DNA of 64,000 nt from Commensalibacter intestini A911 (GCF_000231445.1 NZ_AGFR01000003.1:434001-498000), one strand, 5' to 3'; positions 44,366 through 54,839 are shown, counted from the first letter of the stretch. The notes: a model not told the origin generated them from the sequence alone. Program-made: numbers and translations.

Positions 44366-47043
44366 TGTTTGCAAAATTTGCTCGTGCCGTTTTTGGTACA
44401 TCTAATGAGCGTTCATTAAAAGCCTATCAACGGCGGGTGCCTAAAATTAATAGCCTAGAGCCTGAAATGCAGGCTTTGGATGATGCTGCTCTTGCACATA
44501 AAACTGTTGAATTTCGTCAGCGTTTGGCTGATGGTGAAGAGCTTGATGCGTTATTACCAGAAGCTTTTGCTGTAGTCAGGGAAGCTTCAAAACGTGTATT
44601 AGGGATGCGCCATTTTGATGTTCAGTTAATTGGTGGGATGGTACTTCACGACGGTAAAGTCGCAGAAATGCGGACTGGTGAAGGTAAAACACTCGTTGCA
44701 ACATTGGCTGTTTATTTGAATGCATTGCCTGCGAAAGGGGTGCATGTTGTTACGGTAAACGATTACTTAGCATCTCGTGATGCTGAAGAAATGGGGCGTT
44801 TATATAATTTCCTTGGGTTGACTGTTGGTACTATTGTTGCTGATTTAAATGATGATGAGCGCAAAGCTTCTTATCAGTCTGATATTACTTATGGTACAAA
44901 TAACGAGTTCGGTTTCGATTATTTGCGCGATAATATGAAATACAGCTTTGATGAAATGGTTCAACGCGATTTTTTCTATGCTATTGTTGATGAAGTTGAT
45001 TCTATTTTAATTGATGAAGCAAGAACACCGTTGATTATTTCTGGTGTAGCAGATGATAGTTCAGATTTATATCGTTCTGTTGATGAAGTGATTAAGGTCA
45101 TTGTCAAAGACCCTGAAAATTACGAAAAAGACGAAAAATTTAAGACGGTTATTCCTACTGAAATAGGAACAGAGCGTATCGAAGCTGCATTACGTGAACA
45201 TGGTGTTCTTCATGATGGTGGTCTTTATGACATTCATAATGTCGCTTTAGTTCATCATATGCAACAGGCTTTAAGAGCAAATACATTATTTGCTAAAGAT
45301 GTAGATTATATTGTTCGTAATGATAAAATTATTTTGATTGATGAATTTACAGGGCGTATGATGGATGGTCGTCGTTATTCTGATGGATTGCATCAAGCTT
45401 TGGAAGCTAAAGAGCATGTGACGATTCAGCAGGAAAATCAAACGCTTGCATCGATTACATTTCAAAACTATTTTCGTTTATATCCTAAACTCTCAGGGAT
45501 GACGGGAACAGCGATGACAGAAGTGGATGAGTTCGCCGAAATTTATAAGTTAGATGTTGTTTCTATTCCAACGAATTTAAAAGTTCAACGTCAAGACGAA
45601 CATGATGAAATTTATCTAACAGCGAATGAAAAGTATGAAGCTGTTAGTAAGTTAATTGAAGAAATTCATGCGAAGAAACAACCTATTTTGGTTGGAACAA
45701 CGTCCATTGAAAAAAGTGAAATTCTTTCTGATCTTTTAACTAAAAAGAAAATCCCTCATAATGTGCTAAATGCGCGCTTTCATGAAAAAGAAGCTCAAAT
45801 TGTTGCGCAAGCTGGTGGTTCTGGGGCAATTACGATTGCTACGAATATGGCTGGTCGTGGTACGGATATCAAGTTGGGTGGTAATGTTGAAATGCTTATT
45901 CAACAACAGCTTGCTGATATTGAAGAGGAAGAGGAGCGCAAAGAAAAAGAACAAGCTTTGCGTGATCATTCAAAAGCCGATCATGAGCATGTTAAAAAGA
46001 ATGGCGGTTTGTATGTTATTGGTACAGAACGTCATGAAAGTCGTCGTATTGATAATCAGTTGCGTGGTCGTTCAGGACGTCAAGGTGATCCAGGAAATTC
46101 AAGATTCTTTTTGTCTTTAGAAGATGACTTGATGCGTATTTTTGGTTCTGAACGTATGGGCGGAATGTTGCAAAAAATGGGCCTCAAGGAAGGGGAAGCA
46201 ATTGTCCATCCTTGGATTAATAAAGCTCTTGAAAAAGCACAGAAAAAAGTTGAAGAACGTAACTTTGATATGCGTAAAAACACATTAAAATATGATGATG
46301 TGATTAATGATCAGCGTAAAGAGGTTTATTCTCAACGTCGTGAATATATGTCTTTGGAGGATGTTTCTGAGGTCATTACAACGATGCGTAATGATTTAAT
46401 TGATTCTTTGATTGTCAGTTATTTGCCAGAAAAATCTTTTGCAGAACAATGGCAAACAGAAGAGTTGACTGCAGAAGTTAAGCGTTTATTGAGCTTAGAT
46501 TTGCCAATTAAAGAATGGTCAGAAGAACAAACGATTAGCATTGACGAAGTTGAAAAACGGATTAAAGATGCGGCTGAAAATGCTCATGCAGTCAAGGCAG
46601 CTAATTATGGTGCTTCTATTATGCGTTATGTTGAAAAACAAATTTTGTTAACAACATTGGATGGCGTTTGGAAAGAGCATCTTTTACGTCTTGATCAAAT
46701 GCGTCAAGGAATTGGCTTGCGTGCTTATGGACAAAAAGACCCTCTGAATGAGTATAAAAAAGAGGCATATAATTTGTTCCATTATATGTTGGATGAGCTT
46801 GGTGAACGGGTTATTTCTACCTTATGTCGAGTAGAAATTAATGTTAGAACCGATGATGAAATGCCTGTTGAGCATTCTGATGAAGAACCATCTTGGGAGC
46901 AGTTAGAAAAAGAGCATTCTTTGGAACATCACGACGGTGAAGATGTTGCTATTCCAGAGGAATGGCAAAATATTTCTCGTAATGCGTTGTGTCCTTGTGG
47001 CTCTGGTAAGAAATATAAGCACTGTCACGGCAGTTTAGTTTAA
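44365..47043 (+). CDS. secA: Preprotein translocase ATPase SecA
   Basis: SecA drives export of unfolded preproteins through SecYEG. The 892-residue protein has NBD1 with Walker A in [12 protein letters not shown] and [14 protein letters not shown], a preprotein cross-linking domain, NBD2 with [14 protein letters not shown], a helical scaffold, and a C-terminal SEC-C zinc motif [14 protein letters not shown] that binds SecB and zinc. The ATG at 44365 has GGA nine bases upstream; an in-frame TTG directly before it (44362) is not preferred. A small open frame ends on this start codon. No secB or secM is in the window. Confidence 0.97.
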   Translation: MFAKFARAVFGTSNERSLKAYQRRVPKINSLEPEMQALDDAALAHKTVEFRQRLADGEELDALLPEAFAVVREASKRVLGMRHFDVQLIGGMVLHDGKVAEMRTGEGKTLVATLAVYLNALPAKGVHVVTVNDYLASRDAEEMGRLYNFLGLTVGTIVADLNDDERKASYQSDITYGTNNEFGFDYLRDNMKYSFDEMVQRDFFYAIVDEVDSILIDEARTPLIISGVADDSSDLYRSVDEVIKVIVKDPENYEKDEKFKTVIPTEIGTERIEAALREHGVLHDGGLYDIHNVALVHHMQQALRANTLFAKDVDYIVRNDKIILIDEFTGRMMDGRRYSDGLHQALEAKEHVTIQQENQTLASITFQNYFRLYPKLSGMTGTAMTEVDEFAEIYKLDVVSIPTNLKVQRQDEHDEIYLTANEKYEAVSKLIEEIHAKKQPILVGTTSIEKSEILSDLLTKKKIPHNVLNARFHEKEAQIVAQAGGSGAITIATNMAGRGTDIKLGGNVEMLIQQQLADIEEEEERKEKEQALRDHSKADHEHVKKNGGLYVIGTERHESRRIDNQLRGRSGRQGDPGNSRFFLSLEDDLMRIFGSERMGGMLQKMGLKEGEAIVHPWINKALEKAQKKVEERNFDMRKNTLKYDDVINDQRKEVYSQRREYMSLEDVSEVITTMRNDLIDSLIVSYLPEKSFAEQWQTEELTAEVKRLLSLDLPIKEWSEEQTISIDEVEKRIKDAAENAHAVKAANYGASIMRYVEKQILLTTLDGVWKEHLLRLDQMRQGIGLRAYGQKDPLNEYKKEAYNLFHYMLDELGERVISTLCRVEINVRTDDEMPVEHSDEEPSWEQLEKEHSLEHHDGEDVAIPEEWQNISRNALCPCGSGKKYKHCHGSLV

Positions 47044-47085
47044 GTTTAGTTTGTTTTAAGATAGAAAGAATTAAGAGAAAAATTT

Positions 47086-47835
47086 ATGGCAGGACATTCC
47101 AAGTTTAAAAACATCATGCATCGTAAAGGTGCCCAAGATGCACGTAGAGCAAGAGATTTTGCCAAGATTATTCGTGAAATTACCGTAGCAGCAAAAACAG
47201 GTATGCCTGATCCTGCGTCTAATCCACGTTTACGTGCTGCTGTTGCAGCTGCTAGAGCGGTTAATATGCCAAAAGATAACGTTGATCGTGCGATTAAAAA
47301 GGCTGCAGGCAGTGGTGAAGGTGATAACTTTCATGAGGTTCGTTATGAAGGTTATGGAACTGCAGGTGTTGCAATCATCGTTGAGGCATTAACGGATAAT
47401 CGTAATCGTACAGCCTCAGATGTTCGTGCTGCTTTTAATAAATATGGTGGTTCCTTGGGGGAAATGAATTCTGTTTCCTTTATGTTTGAACGTTTAGGTG
47501 TGATTACGTATCCAGAGTCTGTTGCTGAGTATGATGCGATGTTTGAAGCTGCGATTGAAGCAGAAGCTGAAAACGTAGAGGTTGCAGAAGGGTATTATGA
47601 AATTACTTGCCCAATGGAAAATTTCTTTGCAGTTCGTGATGCTTTAGAGGCTAAATTTAAAGAGCCAGAAAGTGCTAAAATTGAATGGCGTCCAAGCAAT
47701 ACTGTAACTTTAACCGAGGATAATGCACAAACATTGTTAAAACTGATTGATACATTAGAAGATCATGATGATGTGCAAAATGTTTTTGCTAATTTTGATC
47801 TTCCTGATGATGTAGCAGAACGTTTATCGGTTTAA
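47086..47835 (+). CDS. yebC: YebC/PmpR family transcriptional regulator / translation factor
   Basis: A 249-residue YebC-family protein with the conserved opening [21 protein letters not shown] and the [19 protein letters not shown] segment. Members have been described as DNA-binding regulators and, more recently, as factors that help ribosomes translate proline-rich stretches; the cellular role here cannot be chosen from sequence. The latter would fit the proline-rich TolA and CorC of this window, but that is speculation. It is five bases before ruvC, the arrangement found in many alphaproteobacteria. Confidence 0.95.
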   Translation: MAGHSKFKNIMHRKGAQDARRARDFAKIIREITVAAKTGMPDPASNPRLRAAVAAARAVNMPKDNVDRAIKKAAGSGEGDNFHEVRYEGYGTAGVAIIVEALTDNRNRTASDVRAAFNKYGGSLGEMNSVSFMFERLGVITYPESVAEYDAMFEAAIEAEAENVEVAEGYYEITCPMENFFAVRDALEAKFKEPESAKIEWRPSNTVTLTEDNAQTLLKLIDTLEDHDDVQNVFANFDLPDDVAERLSV

Positions 47836-47840
47836 GATTC

Positions 47841-48347
47841 GTGGTTAGAATCCTAGGGATTGACCCTGGTTTGCGTTTTACAGGCTGGGGAGTTATTGAC
47901 GCTCAAGGAAACCGTCTTTCTTATGTTGCCAGTGGAATATTGGCAACGGATAGTAAGACGGCAGTTCCAGAGCGTCTTTGTGTATTGGCTGATGGATTGG
48001 AAAAGCTTATAGAGCAATATGCTCCTGATGAAGCAGCTGTTGAAGAGACCTACGTTAATCAAAACGGAACTGCGACGCTAAAGTTAGGTTATGCCAGAGG
48101 AGTTGCTTTGTTAATTCCTGCGAAAGCAAGCCTATCAGTGCTTGAATACGGTGCGAAGACCGTCAAAAGGGCTGTTGTTGGTACGGGTGCTGCAACGAAA
48201 GATCAAGTGACAATGATGGTAAAACGTATTTTGCCTAGTGCAATTATTCAAAAAGCAGATGCTGCAGATGCGTTAGCTATAGCAATATGTCATGCACATC
48301 ATCGTACTAGTCAAAATACGATTGCATTAGGAAAGGTCATGGCATGA
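47841..48347 (+). CDS. ruvC: Holliday junction resolvase RuvC
   Basis: RuvC cuts four-way DNA junctions during recombination repair. The 168-residue product begins with GTG and shows the catalytic acidic residues in GIDPGLRFTGWG, in AAVEETYVNQN, and in ADAADALAIAICH (three of the four acidic positions are seen directly; the fourth is in the same segment). Length is normal. It lies five bases after yebC and its TGA overlaps the ruvA ATG (ATGA), so ruvC, ruvA and ruvB are coupled. Confidence 0.96.
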   Translation: MVRILGIDPGLRFTGWGVIDAQGNRLSYVASGILATDSKTAVPERLCVLADGLEKLIEQYAPDEAAVEETYVNQNGTATLKLGYARGVALLIPAKASLSVLEYGAKTVKRAVVGTGAATKDQVTMMVKRILPSAIIQKADAADALAIAICHAHHRTSQNTIALGKVMA

Positions 48348-48979
48348 TTGGACAATTAACAGGATTATTAATTGAACAAAATGAAGCCGATCGTTGTATA
48401 ATTGATGTAAATGGCGTGGGCTATGTCGTTTTTACATCTAATCGTACCTTGGCTCGTTTACCCAGACCTCCTGAAGTTGCTAGAGTTTTAATTGAAACGA
48501 TTGTGCGAGAGGATGCAATTTTACTATATGGCTTTGCAGAATCTTATGAACGGGATTGGTTTCGCTTATTAACAACAGTTCAAGGGGTAGGGGTGCGTAT
48601 GGCTTTGTCGATATTATCGACATTATCGCCAGATGAAATTAGCACGGCTATTATGACTGCTGATAAAGCAACGTTAACCCGAGCTCCTGGTGTTGGGGCA
48701 AGATTAGCTGTTCGTATTCTTACGGAGTTAAGTGGTAAAGTTGCTTCTTTATCGGATTCTATCGCCACGGTTGTCGTGCCTGAAGGTAAAGATAAAGGAT
48801 CCCGCCCTCAAACTGCACAAACATTATCTGATGCGTTGCTTGCTTTAGAGGGGTTAGGGTTTCGTCGTGTTGAATCTCAACCTGTTGTAGCCAAAGTGAT
48901 TAAGCGTTTGACCGATGAAGGCAAAGGATCAGAATTGGATTTGGTTATTCGTGAATCCTTAAGAGAGTTAGCACGATGA
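48344..48979 (+). CDS. ruvA: Holliday junction branch migration protein RuvA
   Basis: RuvA binds four-way junctions and loads the RuvB motor. The 211-residue product has the OB-fold domain I ([20 protein letters not shown]), domain II with helix-hairpin-helix motifs ([30 protein letters not shown]), a flexible linker, and domain III that binds RuvB ([20 protein letters not shown]). It overlaps ruvC and ruvB by four bases each. Confidence 0.96.
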   Translation: MIGQLTGLLIEQNEADRCIIDVNGVGYVVFTSNRTLARLPRPPEVARVLIETIVREDAILLYGFAESYERDWFRLLTTVQGVGVRMALSILSTLSPDEISTAIMTADKATLTRAPGVGARLAVRILTELSGKVASLSDSIATVVVPEGKDKGSRPQTAQTLSDALLALEGLGFRRVESQPVVAKVIKRLTDEGKGSELDLVIRESLRELAR

Positions 48980-50037
48980 GCTCTGTTGAAAACAGACCGT
49001 TTGATGCGTCTAAACGCCCAGAAGATACATTTGAAGTCGCGTTGCGTCCTCAGTCTTTATCTGAGTTTACAGGACAAAAAACGTCTAGAGAGAATTTGTC
49101 TATTTTTATTCAGGCTGCTCGTAAACGTGAAGAAGCGTTAGATCATGTTTTATTACATGGCCCTCCAGGGTTAGGAAAAACGACTCTTGCTCAAATTGTT
49201 TCTAAAGAGTTAGGGGTGGGGTTTCGGGCGACTTCAGGGCCAGTTATTCAGCGTGCTGGCGATTTGGCTGCAATTTTAACGAATCTACAGCCCAGAGATG
49301 TGTTGTTTATTGATGAAATTCATCGTTTACATCCTTCTATTGAGGAAATTCTCTATCCTGCAATGGAGGATTTTCAGCTTGATTTGATTATTGGTGAAGG
49401 GCCAGCAGCACGTTCCGTTAGGATTGATTTGCCTCCCTTTACGTTGGTTGCAGCAACAACACGTTCTGGATTGTTAGCGACACCTTTAAGAGATCGTTTT
49501 GGTATTCCGTTACGACTGATTTTTTATACACCGGACGAGTTGAAATTAATTGTTGCTCGAGGGGCTAGAAAGCTTGGTTTTGAGCTCACTGATGATGGCG
49601 CTGAAGAAATTGCGCGTCGTTCGCGTGGGACGCCACGTATTGCGGGTCGTTTATTAAGGCGAGTTCGTGACTTTGCATTGGTAACCCATAAAGAAGGGCA
49701 GGCAGTCGATAGCAAGCTTGCTGATGCGGCTTTATCGCGTTTAGAAGTGGATCAAATAGGGTTGGATGCAATGGATCGGCGCTATTTAATGCGAATTGCT
49801 GAATATCATCATGGTGGTCCTGTTGGGGTAGAGACGTTAGCAGCAGCATTGGCAGAATCAAGAGATACGTTGGAAGATGTTATCGAACCGTATTTAATTC
49901 AAGAAGGTTTGGTTTTAAGAACGAGTCGAGGGCGTGTATTAGGAGAAAGAGGATGGAAACATTTAAATTTGTTGCCTCCAGCTTCTATTTCTGCGCAATT
50001 TGATTTATTAAATGATACGACTGAAGAAGGAGAGTAA
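48976..50037 (+). CDS. ruvB: Holliday junction branch migration ATPase RuvB
   Basis: RuvB is the hexameric AAA+ motor of branch migration. The 353-residue protein shows Walker [10 protein letters not shown], Walker [11 protein letters not shown], sensor 1 ATTRSG, the arginine-finger region DRFGIPLR and the C-terminal winged helix with RTSRGRVLG. It overlaps ruvA (ATGA) and ends one base before the ybgC start codon. The ruvCAB-ybgC-tolQ order is typical of proteobacteria. Confidence 0.97.
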   Translation: MSSVENRPFDASKRPEDTFEVALRPQSLSEFTGQKTSRENLSIFIQAARKREEALDHVLLHGPPGLGKTTLAQIVSKELGVGFRATSGPVIQRAGDLAAILTNLQPRDVLFIDEIHRLHPSIEEILYPAMEDFQLDLIIGEGPAARSVRIDLPPFTLVAATTRSGLLATPLRDRFGIPLRLIFYTPDELKLIVARGARKLGFELTDDGAEEIARRSRGTPRIAGRLLRRVRDFALVTHKEGQAVDSKLADAALSRLEVDQIGLDAMDRRYLMRIAEYHHGGPVGVETLAAALAESRDTLEDVIEPYLIQEGLVLRTSRGRVLGERGWKHLNLLPPASISAQFDLLNDTTEEGE

Positions 50038-50038
50038 A

Positions 50039-50515
50039 ATGGAAATCGCAGCACAAGCGGGTGACGAAATCTTAACAAAAGCACGGTTGATGACTAAGGA
50101 AGAAATCCAAAATTATCAATTTAGAATCTGTTATGAAGATACTGACGCGGGTGGTGTTGTTTACCACGCTAAATATCTAGGAATTGCAGAGCGTGCCAGA
50201 ACAGAATGTATCCGTCAATTAGGTGGAACTGTTGCTGAACTTTACAAAGAATACGGACAAATCTTAGTTGTTCGTCAAATGGAAATTCAATATCGTAAAC
50301 CTCTTTTTTTGGATGATATTGCAAATGTAAAAACCAGCTTAATTACAGCTTTAGGGGCTAGTTGTTGGTTATCTCAAGTGTTCTCTCGTGATGGAGAGAT
50401 TGTGACAGAGATTAAACTGCAATTGGTTTGTCTAAAGAAAAGTGATTACACACCATCTCCGTTCCCATCTCATTGGCAAAAAATCTTTGATGCGCTCACA
50501 GAGGGCAATTCTTAA
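50039..50515 (+). CDS. ybgC: Tol-Pal system-associated acyl-CoA thioesterase YbgC
   Basis: A 158-residue hot-dog-fold thioesterase that hydrolyses acyl-CoA/acyl-ACP thioesters and is linked to phospholipid metabolism near the Tol-Pal complex. The signature YEDTDAGGVVYHAKYL carries the catalytic aspartate (about residue 41). I chose ATG at 50039, with GGAGA five bases upstream, instead of an earlier in-frame codon at 50012 that lies inside ruvB. The 140 bases to tolQ contain a candidate promoter and a perfect inverted repeat. Confidence 0.93.
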   Translation: MEIAAQAGDEILTKARLMTKEEIQNYQFRICYEDTDAGGVVYHAKYLGIAERARTECIRQLGGTVAELYKEYGQILVVRQMEIQYRKPLFLDDIANVKTSLITALGASCWLSQVFSRDGEIVTEIKLQLVCLKKSDYTPSPFPSHWQKIFDALTEGNS

Positions 50516-50567
50516 AAGAAAACGTTAAGTATGATAAAAACGTGATTGTTTTTGTTTGAAAAAGTAG

Positions 50568-50596
50568 ATAACACTGATTGTGTAGAAAAATAGAAT
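50568..50596 (+). promoter_or_regulatory. Candidate tolQ promoter
   Basis: ATAACA at 50568-50573 and TAGAAT at 50591-50596 are separated by 17 bases (four of six and five of six matches). The predicted start would be at about 50603, the first base of the inverted repeat, so the tol transcript would begin with a hairpin. Confidence 0.35.
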
Positions 50597-50601
50597 CTAG
50601 C

Positions 50602-50633
50602 CTCATTAGTATCGTTTATTAAATACTAATGAG
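50602..50633 (+). repeat. Perfect inverted repeat before tolQ
   Basis: CTCATTAGTAT (50602-50612), 10-base loop, ATACTAATGAG (50623-50633). It is 11 bases before the AGGAGG Shine-Dalgarno of tolQ. An ATG inside its second arm (50629) is in frame with tolQ but would be buried in the stem. No T-run follows, so it is not a normal terminator; 5'-leader hairpin or operator are both possible. Confidence 0.8.
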
Positions 50634-50655
50634 ATTCATAGTGCAGGAGGCATTT

Positions 50656-51408
50656 TTGGATCCATCGATTAATGCAGCAAATTTGGCTGCACCAGCAGCA
50701 GACTTATCCCCATGGTCTCTGTTTCTTCATGCAGCCCTTGTTGTAAAGCTGGTTATGATTGGTTTGGTTATAGCCAGTATTTGGGTATGGGCTGTTATCT
50801 TTGATAAGATTGTTACTATTCGCAAAGTAAGACGTCAGGCAGATGAGTTTGAAGATCTATTTTGGTCAGGTGGTAGTCTTGATGATCTTTATGATCAGTA
50901 TGGTGTAAAACCTAATCATCCAATGGCAGCTGTTTTTAGCGCAGGAATGGGTGAATGGCGTAGATCAGCTAGAATTTCTGGCGCTGATATGAGTAGTGAA
51001 GGCGTAAAACAACGTATTGATCGTGCGATGTCTATTACCATTACTCGTGAAATGGAACGTTTGGAACGCTGGTTGACTTTGTTGGCAACTGTTGGGCCTG
51101 TTGCTCCTTTCGTTGGGTTGTTTGGTACCGTATGGGGGATTATGCATGCGTTTGCTTCTATTGCACAATCTAATAACACCAGTCTTGCTGTTGTTGCTCC
51201 TGGGATTTCAGAAGCTTTATTCGCGACTGCGCTTGGTTTGTTAACAGCGATTCCAGCTGTTGTTGCTTACAACTTTTTTAGTAATAAGTTGAATTTATTT
51301 GCTGAACGTCTTGAGGGGTTTGCAACAGAATTTTCTGCCATCCTTTCTCGTCAATCTGAAGCATCTATTTCTTCTACTAAATCTGACGTAGTAAATAATC
51401 AGGAATAA
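50656..51408 (+). CDS. tolQ: Tol-Pal system proton-channel subunit TolQ
   Basis: TolQ, with TolR, forms the proton-driven motor in the inner membrane that energises TolA. The 250-residue product has three membrane helices (about 25-45, 135-160, 180-205) and the MotA/ExbB signature, with TVGPVAPFVGLFGTVWGIM. I chose TTG at 50656, which has a perfect AGGAGG five bases upstream and gives MDPSINAANL; the alternative ATG at 50629 precedes that site and is inside a hairpin. First gene of tolQ-tolR-tolA-(pseudogene)-tolB-pal-cpoB. Confidence 0.94.
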   Translation: MDPSINAANLAAPAADLSPWSLFLHAALVVKLVMIGLVIASIWVWAVIFDKIVTIRKVRRQADEFEDLFWSGGSLDDLYDQYGVKPNHPMAAVFSAGMGEWRRSARISGADMSSEGVKQRIDRAMSITITREMERLERWLTLLATVGPVAPFVGLFGTVWGIMHAFASIAQSNNTSLAVVAPGISEALFATALGLLTAIPAVVAYNFFSNKLNLFAERLEGFATEFSAILSRQSEASISSTKSDVVNNQE

Positions 51409-51412
51409 AGTA

Positions 51413-51907
51413 ATGGGATTTTCTGTTCAAGGTGGATCTGGCAGAGGAAGACGAGGTCGTCGTCCTCAAGCAGATATTAACGTAACCCCTATGGTTGACG
51501 TTATGTTGGTGCTATTGATTATTTTTATGGTTGCAGCACCGATGATGACCAGTGGTATTAACGTGGATTTGCCTAAAACAGATGCAAAGCCTGTTAATTC
51601 AGATACGAAACCAATTACAGTAACGGTTAAAGCAGATGGTTCTGTTTATTTGGGTGATAATGCGGTTGATATGAGTCAGCTTGTTGATCAGCTGCGTGCT
51701 GTTTCACAAAATGATCCAGAGCATCGTATCTTTGTAAAAGGGGATCAGCATATTAATTACGGCCGTGTGATGGAAATTATGGGGCGTATTACTGCTGGTG
51801 GGTTTACTCACGTTGCATTGCTTGCACAAATGCCATCTGGAACGGGATCTGCTGGTGGGCAACAACCTGCACCGTTGCCACCTGCTGCGCCTTCTCATAC
51901 TCCTTAA
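51413..51907 (+). CDS. tolR: Tol-Pal system motor subunit TolR
   Basis: A 164-residue ExbD/TolR protein with one membrane helix (about 25-45), DINVTPMVDVMLVLLIIFMV carrying the proton-channel aspartate, and a periplasmic domain with VDLPKTDA and HINYGRVMEIMGRI. The basic N-terminus (GRGRRGRR) is cytoplasmic. The C-terminus has a proline-rich tail (APLPPAAPSHTP) longer than in E. coli. Four bases separate it from tolQ. Confidence 0.95.
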   Translation: MGFSVQGGSGRGRRGRRPQADINVTPMVDVMLVLLIIFMVAAPMMTSGINVDLPKTDAKPVNSDTKPITVTVKADGSVYLGDNAVDMSQLVDQLRAVSQNDPEHRIFVKGDQHINYGRVMEIMGRITAGGFTHVALLAQMPSGTGSAGGQQPAPLPPAAPSHTP

Positions 51908-51925
51908 ATCAAGGGATTCTTGTCG

Positions 51926-52942
51926 ATGCTGGGTATGTATCGTTCTGAACGTAAACTTTTTGGTTGTTCTTTTGTAGCATCTATCGGAACGCATTTCAGT
52001 GTCGTGGTGCTGATGTTTTTATTGTCTATTGCTTTTACTTCTTCACCACCGCCTAAGCCTCCTGAAGAGCAACCTGTTGAGGTTGAATTTGAGAGTGATA
52101 ATAGTGGTCAAGAGGTTCCTGCAAAAGCAGAACAAGATTCTCCCAATCCAAATGCACCCGCTGAAGAAAAATTGGATGCGCCGCCAGCGCCAACAAAGCC
52201 GATTAATGCACCGATAGAAGAAACACCACCGCCACCGCCACCGCCACCGCCTCAGCCATTGCCACCTCCTCCAGAGGCGGTATCTAAGGTTGATGCCGTA
52301 CAGCCTGTGCAAGAGCAAGCGATGGATAGTCCAGCCGAATCTGCTGTGACATTACCTCCTGTTGTGGCACCATTATCTTCGTCTTCACAGTCTAATGCAC
52401 CATCACCGCCGACACCGTCGCCAGTGCCAAATGCGTTGCCAACAGAGCAAACATTTTCAAAGATTACACAGCCAGAAAAAGCAAAAGAAACTGTTGCTGA
52501 TTCTCACTCTTTAGAAGCAACGTTGAATGGGTATCGTGCGGATCAAAAACAAACACATCCGCCAAGATCAGCTGCAAATCCACGTCAAGGTGGAGCACCC
52601 AATGGTGGTGGAGCTAGAAACGGAGATATTACAAAAGGCTTAACAGCTGGACAGCAAGGTAAAATTGCTTCTTCTGTGCGTCGTTGTTATACGCAAGATA
52701 CTGCAGCGAAAAATTATGCAACGAATGTAGCACATATGGAAGTTACTGTTGATGATACTGGAACAGCTCGAATAGTAAAATTTGATGCTGCTACACAGGC
52801 AAAAATGAACAGTGATCCTGCTTATCGTGCATTTGCGGAACGTTCTAGGGATGCTGTGTTAAGTCCAACATGTTCTAAGCTTCCTATTCCAAGTAATTTG
52901 TTAGGACAGAGAAATACAATTAAGTTTGTTTTCCGTCCTTAA
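51926..52942 (+). CDS. tolA: Tol-Pal system periplasm-spanning protein TolA
   Basis: TolA links the inner-membrane TolQR motor to Pal at the outer membrane during division. The 338-residue product has an N-terminal membrane anchor (about 15-35), a long proline-rich linker (including nine consecutive prolines near residue 100) and a C-terminal TonB/TolA-like domain (about 235-338) with two cysteines, in VRRCYTQD and SPTCSKLP. Start ATG at 51926 has AAGGGA nine bases upstream; the TTG at 51920 is too close to it. A decayed copy of its C-terminal domain follows directly. Confidence 0.92.
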   Translation: MLGMYRSERKLFGCSFVASIGTHFSVVVLMFLLSIAFTSSPPPKPPEEQPVEVEFESDNSGQEVPAKAEQDSPNPNAPAEEKLDAPPAPTKPINAPIEETPPPPPPPPPQPLPPPPEAVSKVDAVQPVQEQAMDSPAESAVTLPPVVAPLSSSSQSNAPSPPTPSPVPNALPTEQTFSKITQPEKAKETVADSHSLEATLNGYRADQKQTHPPRSAANPRQGGAPNGGGARNGDITKGLTAGQQGKIASSVRRCYTQDTAAKNYATNVAHMEVTVDDTGTARIVKFDAATQAKMNSDPAYRAFAERSRDAVLSPTCSKLPIPSNLLGQRNTIKFVFRP

Positions 52943-53108
52943 AATTGAAGGCGTTTTGTCAAAAAAGAAATGTAAACATTATGGTGTTATATTTCTCTTT
53001 TGTGTCTTTGATAGCGGATACTTTAAGAAATATAATTAAAGAAAATTCTGAGACTAATTTTGGTTATCCGCCAAGGATAGAAACAAAAATAAATAAGGTT
53101 ACAAGGTT

Positions 53109-53319
53109 CACATGGAAGTTACTGTGGATGTGACAGGTAATATAAAAACGATTAAAATCGACCTTGCAGCCTTAGATTAAAGTGAATAAAGATCAGGCAT
53201 ATCGTAAATTTGTAGAGTCTTCTAAATAGATGCTATTAAATCCGACTTGTTTAAAAAGGTATATACCGATTAAGATGTTAGGAAAGACAAATACGATTCG
53301 GTTTGTATTTACTCCTTAA
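53109..53319 (+). pseudogene. Decayed duplicate of the TolA C-terminal domain
   Basis: From 53109 the sequence reads HMEVTVDVTG, then after stops and a 2-base frame change VNKDQAYRKFVESSK-stop-MLLNPTCLKR, LGKTNTIRFVFTP-stop. This aligns with the TolA end HMEVTVDDTG, MNSDPAYRAFAERSRD, LSPTCSKLP, LGQRNTIKFVFRP-stop, including the terminal stop codon. At least two nonsense codons and one frameshift prevent translation. Less certain remnants may extend back to about 52990 (a GYPPR segment comparable to HPPRSA in TolA). The whole 437-base gap between tolA and tolB holds no intact gene apart from this relic. Confidence 0.85.
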
Positions 53320-53379
53320 ATATGTCGTAATTAAATAATAATTTTTGATTCATTATAAAGAAAAAAGGAAAGTAACATT

Positions 53380-54741
53380 ATGCGTTCGATTATTTCGGAT
53401 CAAGATGCAGATATTTTACGTGATACATTGATGCCACGGCGTACGATGTTATACGGATGTGCTGCGGTGGGGGGCATTATGGCTACCCCTTTATCTTCTG
53501 CTTTTGCACAAACTGCAAGTAATGCTAATGCCCCTGGTGCAGCTGAAATTACCGTTGATCGGGCTCGTAATGAACCTATTCCTATCGTTATTCCAAGTTT
53601 TGGTTCTGGTAATGGTGCAACCATTACCCAAGTAGTCACGGATGATTTAAGTAATACTGGTTTGTTTAGAGTGATTAGCTCGACTTCATCATCTGCAACT
53701 CCTGATTTTGCATCCTATAAAGCAATGGGGGCTCATGCTGTTGTTACTGGGAATGTTTCTGGTGGGCGCGTTGAGTTTCGTTTATGGAATACATTAACAG
53801 GGCAACAAATCCAAGGGACTGCTTACTCTTTTTCTGGTAGTTCGGAAGTTCGTCGTGTTGCTCATATGATTTCAGATGTGATTTATGAACGTATGTTAGG
53901 TGAAAAAGGGTATTTCAATACGCGTATTGCTTATGTTTCCCAAACAGGGCGTCGTTCTAATCCAACAAAACGTTTGGCTGTGATGGACTATGATGGTGCG
54001 AATAGTCGTTTGTTAACCAGTGGGAAGTGGCTTGTTTTGACACCACGTTTTAGTCCAGTTAGCAATCAAATTGCATTTATGTCGTATGTGAACGATCGTC
54101 CACGAGTTTATTTGTTTAATCTACAAACCGGTCAGCAAAGAATTCTCGGTGATTTCTCCGGGATTTCTTTTGCACCTCGTTTCTCTCCTGATGGACGTTC
54201 AGTTGTGATGTCTGTAACGCGAGGTGCTGGTTCTGATATTTATGTTGTTGATCTCGCTTCTGGTTCAAAAAGACAACTGACAAGCTCTGGCGCGATTGAT
54301 ACCAGTCCTTGTTACAGTCCAGATGGATCGAAGATTGTATTTTCTTCTGATCGTGGTGGTAAACAGCAGCTTTATATTATGAGTGCAAGTGGTGGTGGTG
54401 CACATCGTATTTCTTATGGAAGTGGAAGTTATGCTAGCCCAGTATGGTCACCTCGCGGAGATGTGATTGCATTTGTGCGTATTAGTGGTGGATTCTCTAT
54501 GGGAGTTATGGCACCAGATGGAACAGGTGAACGTATTCTAACGCAAGGATTTACAGTGGAAAGTCCTACGTTCTGTCCAAATGGGCGAGTATTGGCGTTC
54601 TGTAATCAGTCAGCTGCAGGTGCAGGTGGGGCTGGGTTCTCTTCATCTGTTCGTACGATTGATGTCACAGGATTTAATGAACGTGCAATTCATACTTCGA
54701 CGATGGCTTCTGGACCATCTTGGTCTTCTAGCAACACTTAA
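53380..54741 (+). CDS. tolB: Tol-Pal system beta-propeller protein TolB
   Basis: TolB is the periplasmic partner of Pal, with an N-terminal alpha/beta domain (about 60-180) and a six-bladed propeller (about 180-450) whose repeats show FSPDG-type turns ([24 protein letters not shown]). The 453-residue precursor has an unusual leader: about 18 residues precede a PRRTMLYG twin-arginine-like segment, then a hydrophobic stretch and the site AFA-QTA at 43. ATG at 53380 has AAGGAAAG upstream; a second ATG at 53431 lacks one. Followed by a terminator-like hairpin before pal. Confidence 0.95.
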   Translation: MRSIISDQDADILRDTLMPRRTMLYGCAAVGGIMATPLSSAFAQTASNANAPGAAEITVDRARNEPIPIVIPSFGSGNGATITQVVTDDLSNTGLFRVISSTSSSATPDFASYKAMGAHAVVTGNVSGGRVEFRLWNTLTGQQIQGTAYSFSGSSEVRRVAHMISDVIYERMLGEKGYFNTRIAYVSQTGRRSNPTKRLAVMDYDGANSRLLTSGKWLVLTPRFSPVSNQIAFMSYVNDRPRVYLFNLQTGQQRILGDFSGISFAPRFSPDGRSVVMSVTRGAGSDIYVVDLASGSKRQLTSSGAIDTSPCYSPDGSKIVFSSDRGGKQQLYIMSASGGGAHRISYGSGSYASPVWSPRGDVIAFVRISGGFSMGVMAPDGTGERILTQGFTVESPTFCPNGRVLAFCNQSAAGAGGAGFSSSVRTIDVTGFNERAIHTSTMASGPSWSSSNT

Positions 54742-54839
54742 AAAATAAATAATCATTTATTTATAAAAAGAATAAGCAAAATGAAAAGTTTTTGCTAAAG
54801 TAAATAGAACCTCAGCTTGAATTTCAGGCTGAAGCGTCC

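Noticed and set aside
52945-53133. 62-codon open frame starting just after tolA as a gene.
   Set aside because: It has no ribosome site, crosses the TolA-domain relic in a different frame, and looks like decayed sequence.
53431-54741. ATG at 53431 as the true tolB start, giving MPRRTML.
   Set aside because: No Shine-Dalgarno precedes it, while AAGGAAAG lies correctly before ATG 53380; kept only as an alternative.
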